NCBI GenBank assembly: GCA_947387485.1
Contig: CANDNT010000016.1
Location: forward strand, 1-64,000
DNA length: 64,000 nt
From: Aquimarina rhabdastrellae
GTDB taxonomy: Bacteria; Bacteroidota; Bacteroidia; Flavobacteriales; Flavobacteriaceae
Direction of reading: 5' to 3'
The position numbers and the translations under genes were made by a program. A model generated the notes under the pieces. The model was not told the origin of the DNA, did not search any database, and saw only the letters and a list, made by a program, of their open reading frames with translations. Below, in pieces: positions 62,350-64,000 of the stretch (its first letter is position 1; the number at the start of each line of letters is the position of its first letter).

Positions 62350-64000
62350 TTTCCATTTTGGTTAATAAAAATGATGCATTCATATTTTGACAAATCCCAT
62401 CTTTAAAAGTATAATCAAAGTATAATTCGTCATTAATTATTTGAGCATCAAAATATCGATTTTTAACCGATGGAATTTCTTCTGCAATTTCGCATAAACT
62501 TAGATCATGGGTTGCAATAATCCCTGTTGCTGTAGCTTTTACAAGCTTTTCAACAAATTTACGTGACCCTTCTGCTTTATCTTTACTATTCGTTCCTTTT
62601 AAAATTTCGTCTAATATAATAAAGTATTCTTCTGTTTTTAATGCATCTACAATACGTTTTAATTGTGTTAATTCTGAAAAGAAATATGAAGAATCATCAC
62701 TTAACGAATCTGTAGTTCGCATACTTGTATAGAGTTTTATCGGTCTATACTTACACATTTCTGCACAAACTGGAAGTCCGCTATTCGCCATAATAATTTG
62801 CAATGAAATTGTACGTAAAAAAGTACTTTTCCCTGCCATATTTGCTCCTGTTATAATAAAAAATTGTTCTTTATCAATTTTTACATCATTGTCTACCCGT
62901 TTCTCTGGATTAAGCATAGGATGTCCTAATGCTTTTGCTTCTATCACGGTTTTTCCTTCTGTAATTTCTGGATAACAATATGATGGACGATTAAATGCAT
63001 AATTTGCCAAAGAATTATACGCATCAAAAAATGCTATTACATCAAACCAAGCTTCAACATCTTCGTCATATTTTTCTATCCATCTTTCTATACGATAACA
63101 TTGGTATACATCCCATAATAAAAATCCATTCCCCAAAAAACCAAATAACATATTATTACGTTGATCTAGTGCATTGAGTATAGAAGCTAATTCCTTTACT
63201 ATCTTTGAGGCTTTTTGTTGCTCATTATATATTATCGCTCGTTTTTCTTTTAACAAACTTGATGTAAATGTTGTTTCTTCTATATTCTCTATAAGTCTGT
63301 GATATTGATCAAAGGTATCTTTACTTTTTCCTATATAATTATATAATACATTGATTTTTTTCAAGTACGTTCCTGTAATCGTCAATCCTACAAATAACCA
63401 TATAACTAACAGGCTCATAGGTGCTAGTTCTGTAAAAACTAAAAAGAGTAATGTTACAGATATTATCGTGACTATTATTGGTATATATTTCGTTTTTGCT
63501 GTTGTAAATGATTTATAATTTTGCAACCAATCTTTGATAACTTGTATAGAAGTAGTAGTTTTTACTAATGCTGCTATAGCACTAAATTCTTGACGCCATA
63601 CTGCTCGATCTTTTAAATCTTGTATTGCTTCTTGCTTTTCCTTTATTCTAGTGGTATCATTTGCTCCTAAGAGCTGAGCCAGCTTTTGTTTACCCGATGC
63701 AATTGCTGTTCTGTTAATATGCTGAAAAAAAGAACGTTCTCCATATAAATCTACATCTTGTGCAAAGGGATGTAGTGGATCAATAAATTCTTCCCCAGAG
63801 GCTAATGTTACTTCTTTACCATCAAGAATATCTAGCTCTAATTGATTAATTGCTATTAGTTTTTGATATTTATCTCTATGATAACTAAGTTTACTATGTC
63901 TTGTTATTAAAAATAAGAATAGTGCTATTCCTATTAGAATACTTCCTATAATAATTTGAGTACTTTCATACCCAAAATATATCCCTGCAATAATTGCTAT
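62342..64000 (-). CDS. Membrane-anchored MutS-like ATPase (C-terminal 552 residues, runs off the right edge)
   Basis: The frame stays open from the stop at 62342 to base 64000; a TTG at 63526 is internal, not the start. At the visible N-terminal end two membrane helices are seen (about 63895-64000), and a second hydrophobic pair at about 63340-63480. The region LHPFAQDVDLYGERSFFQHI and NRTAIASGKQKLAQLL corresponds to the MutS core domain. The MutS ATPase has Walker A in ITGANMAGKSTFLRT, Walker B IILDEILKGTNS and ATHDLSLCE. It lacks the mismatch-recognition domain, so it is a MutS-related protein of unknown function. Confidence 0.85.
   Translation of the reverse strand: MAIIAGIYFGYESTQIIIGSILIGIALFLFLITRHSKLSYHRDKYQKLIAINQLELDILDGKEVTLASGEEFIDPLHPFAQDVDLYGERSFFQHINRTAIASGKQKLAQLLGANDTTRIKEKQEAIQDLKDRAVWRQEFSAIAALVKTTTSIQVIKDWLQNYKSFTTAKTKYIPIIVTIISVTLLFLVFTELAPMSLLVIWLFVGLTITGTYLKKINVLYNYIGKSKDTFDQYHRLIENIEETTFTSSLLKEKRAIIYNEQQKASKIVKELASILNALDQRNNMLFGFLGNGFLLWDVYQCYRIERWIEKYDEDVEAWFDVIAFFDAYNSLANYAFNRPSYCYPEITEGKTVIEAKALGHPMLNPEKRVDNDVKIDKEQFFIITGANMAGKSTFLRTISLQIIMANSGLPVCAEMCKYRPIKLYTSMRTTDSLSDDSSYFFSELTQLKRIVDALKTEEYFIILDEILKGTNSKDKAEGSRKFVEKLVKATATGIIATHDLSLCEIAEEIPSVKNRYFDAQIINDELYFDYTFKDGICQNMNASFLLTKMEII

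Noticed and set aside
63526-63526. TTG at 63526 as start of a 394-residue MutS-like protein
   Set aside because: The frame continues without a stop to the window edge with clear family sequence upstream, so the gene is longer and truncated by the window.
1-64000. CRISPR array, insertion sequence, rRNA or prophage
   Set aside because: No regularly spaced repeats, transposase, integrase, rRNA sequence or phage structural gene was seen anywhere in the window.

Overview
The window is AT-rich, single-chromosome-type DNA from a marine-type member of the Flavobacteriia (Bacteroidota). This rests on several signs: good matches to the Bacteroidota housekeeping promoter (TTG, 17-23 nt, TAnnTTTG) before tRNA-Asp, rpsP, trxA, rluB, gcdH and others; weak ribosome binding sites with frequent TTG/GTG starts; a DnaE polymerase carrying its own N-terminal DnaQ-like exonuclease; late mevalonate-pathway genes next to a UbiA prenyltransferase; and an S16 ribosomal protein with a long Ala/Glu tail. 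No rRNA, CRISPR array, insertion sequence or prophage was seen.

Left part (1-6420, minus strand): a compact type II secretion / type IV pilus-like operon. Read from its promoter end it encodes a pseudopilin, a minimal prepilin peptidase, a GspE/PilB ATPase, a secretin with Ser/Asn-rich linkers, a PilM/GspL-like protein, a PilO/GspM-like protein, and the first 34 codons of another gene that leaves the window. A PAP2 phosphatase and a LacI-type regulator follow.

8809-17432 (plus strand): the most interesting region, an eleven-gene arsenosugar biosynthesis operon. It holds a CMD/peroxidase-like protein, the radical SAM enzyme ArsS, two DUF2064-type transferases (one with a degenerate N-terminal motif) around an exported rhodanese, a purine nucleoside phosphorylase, the arsenite methyltransferase ArsM, a PiT phosphate transporter, a fatty acid hydroxylase/sterol desaturase, a DUF547 protein and a TIGR04283 glycosyltransferase. 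A coherent route can be drawn: PiT may bring in arsenate; ArsM methylates arsenite; ArsS adds the 5'-deoxyadenosyl group; PNP removes adenine phosphorolytically; the glycosyltransferases add the aglycone. The desaturase hints at a lipid product. No arsR, arsC or acr3 is present.

17443-32049: envelope and redox genes. They include an Omp85-like barrel, a GH113-like lipoprotein, a second DUF547 protein beside an outer-membrane protein, a small membrane-protein gene interrupted by an in-frame amber codon (22011-22523), an FAD oxidoreductase paired with a NosR/CcoG-like 4Fe-4S membrane protein, a five-gene MORN / GT2 / CesA-like GT2 / GT87-like / alpha-beta hydrolase operon, and a vanadium-haloperoxidase-type protein.

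32431-53865: mostly housekeeping genes. These are an RluB-like pseudouridine synthase (with Glu at the usual catalytic Asp), a dehydratase-nitrilase pair, UbiA/mevalonate kinase/diphosphomevalonate decarboxylase, TspO and TetR, glutaryl-CoA dehydrogenase, rpsP-rimM-trmN6, dnaE, trxA and a DUF58 protein. tRNA-Asp follows, with a run of hairpins behind it.

54507-62349: a trans-4-hydroxy-L-proline catabolic operon (DapA-family deaminase, ketoglutarate semialdehyde dehydrogenase, DUF885 metallopeptidase, hydroxyproline epimerase, D-amino acid dehydrogenase) with a divergent AraC regulator. The window ends inside a membrane-anchored MutS-like ATPase gene.
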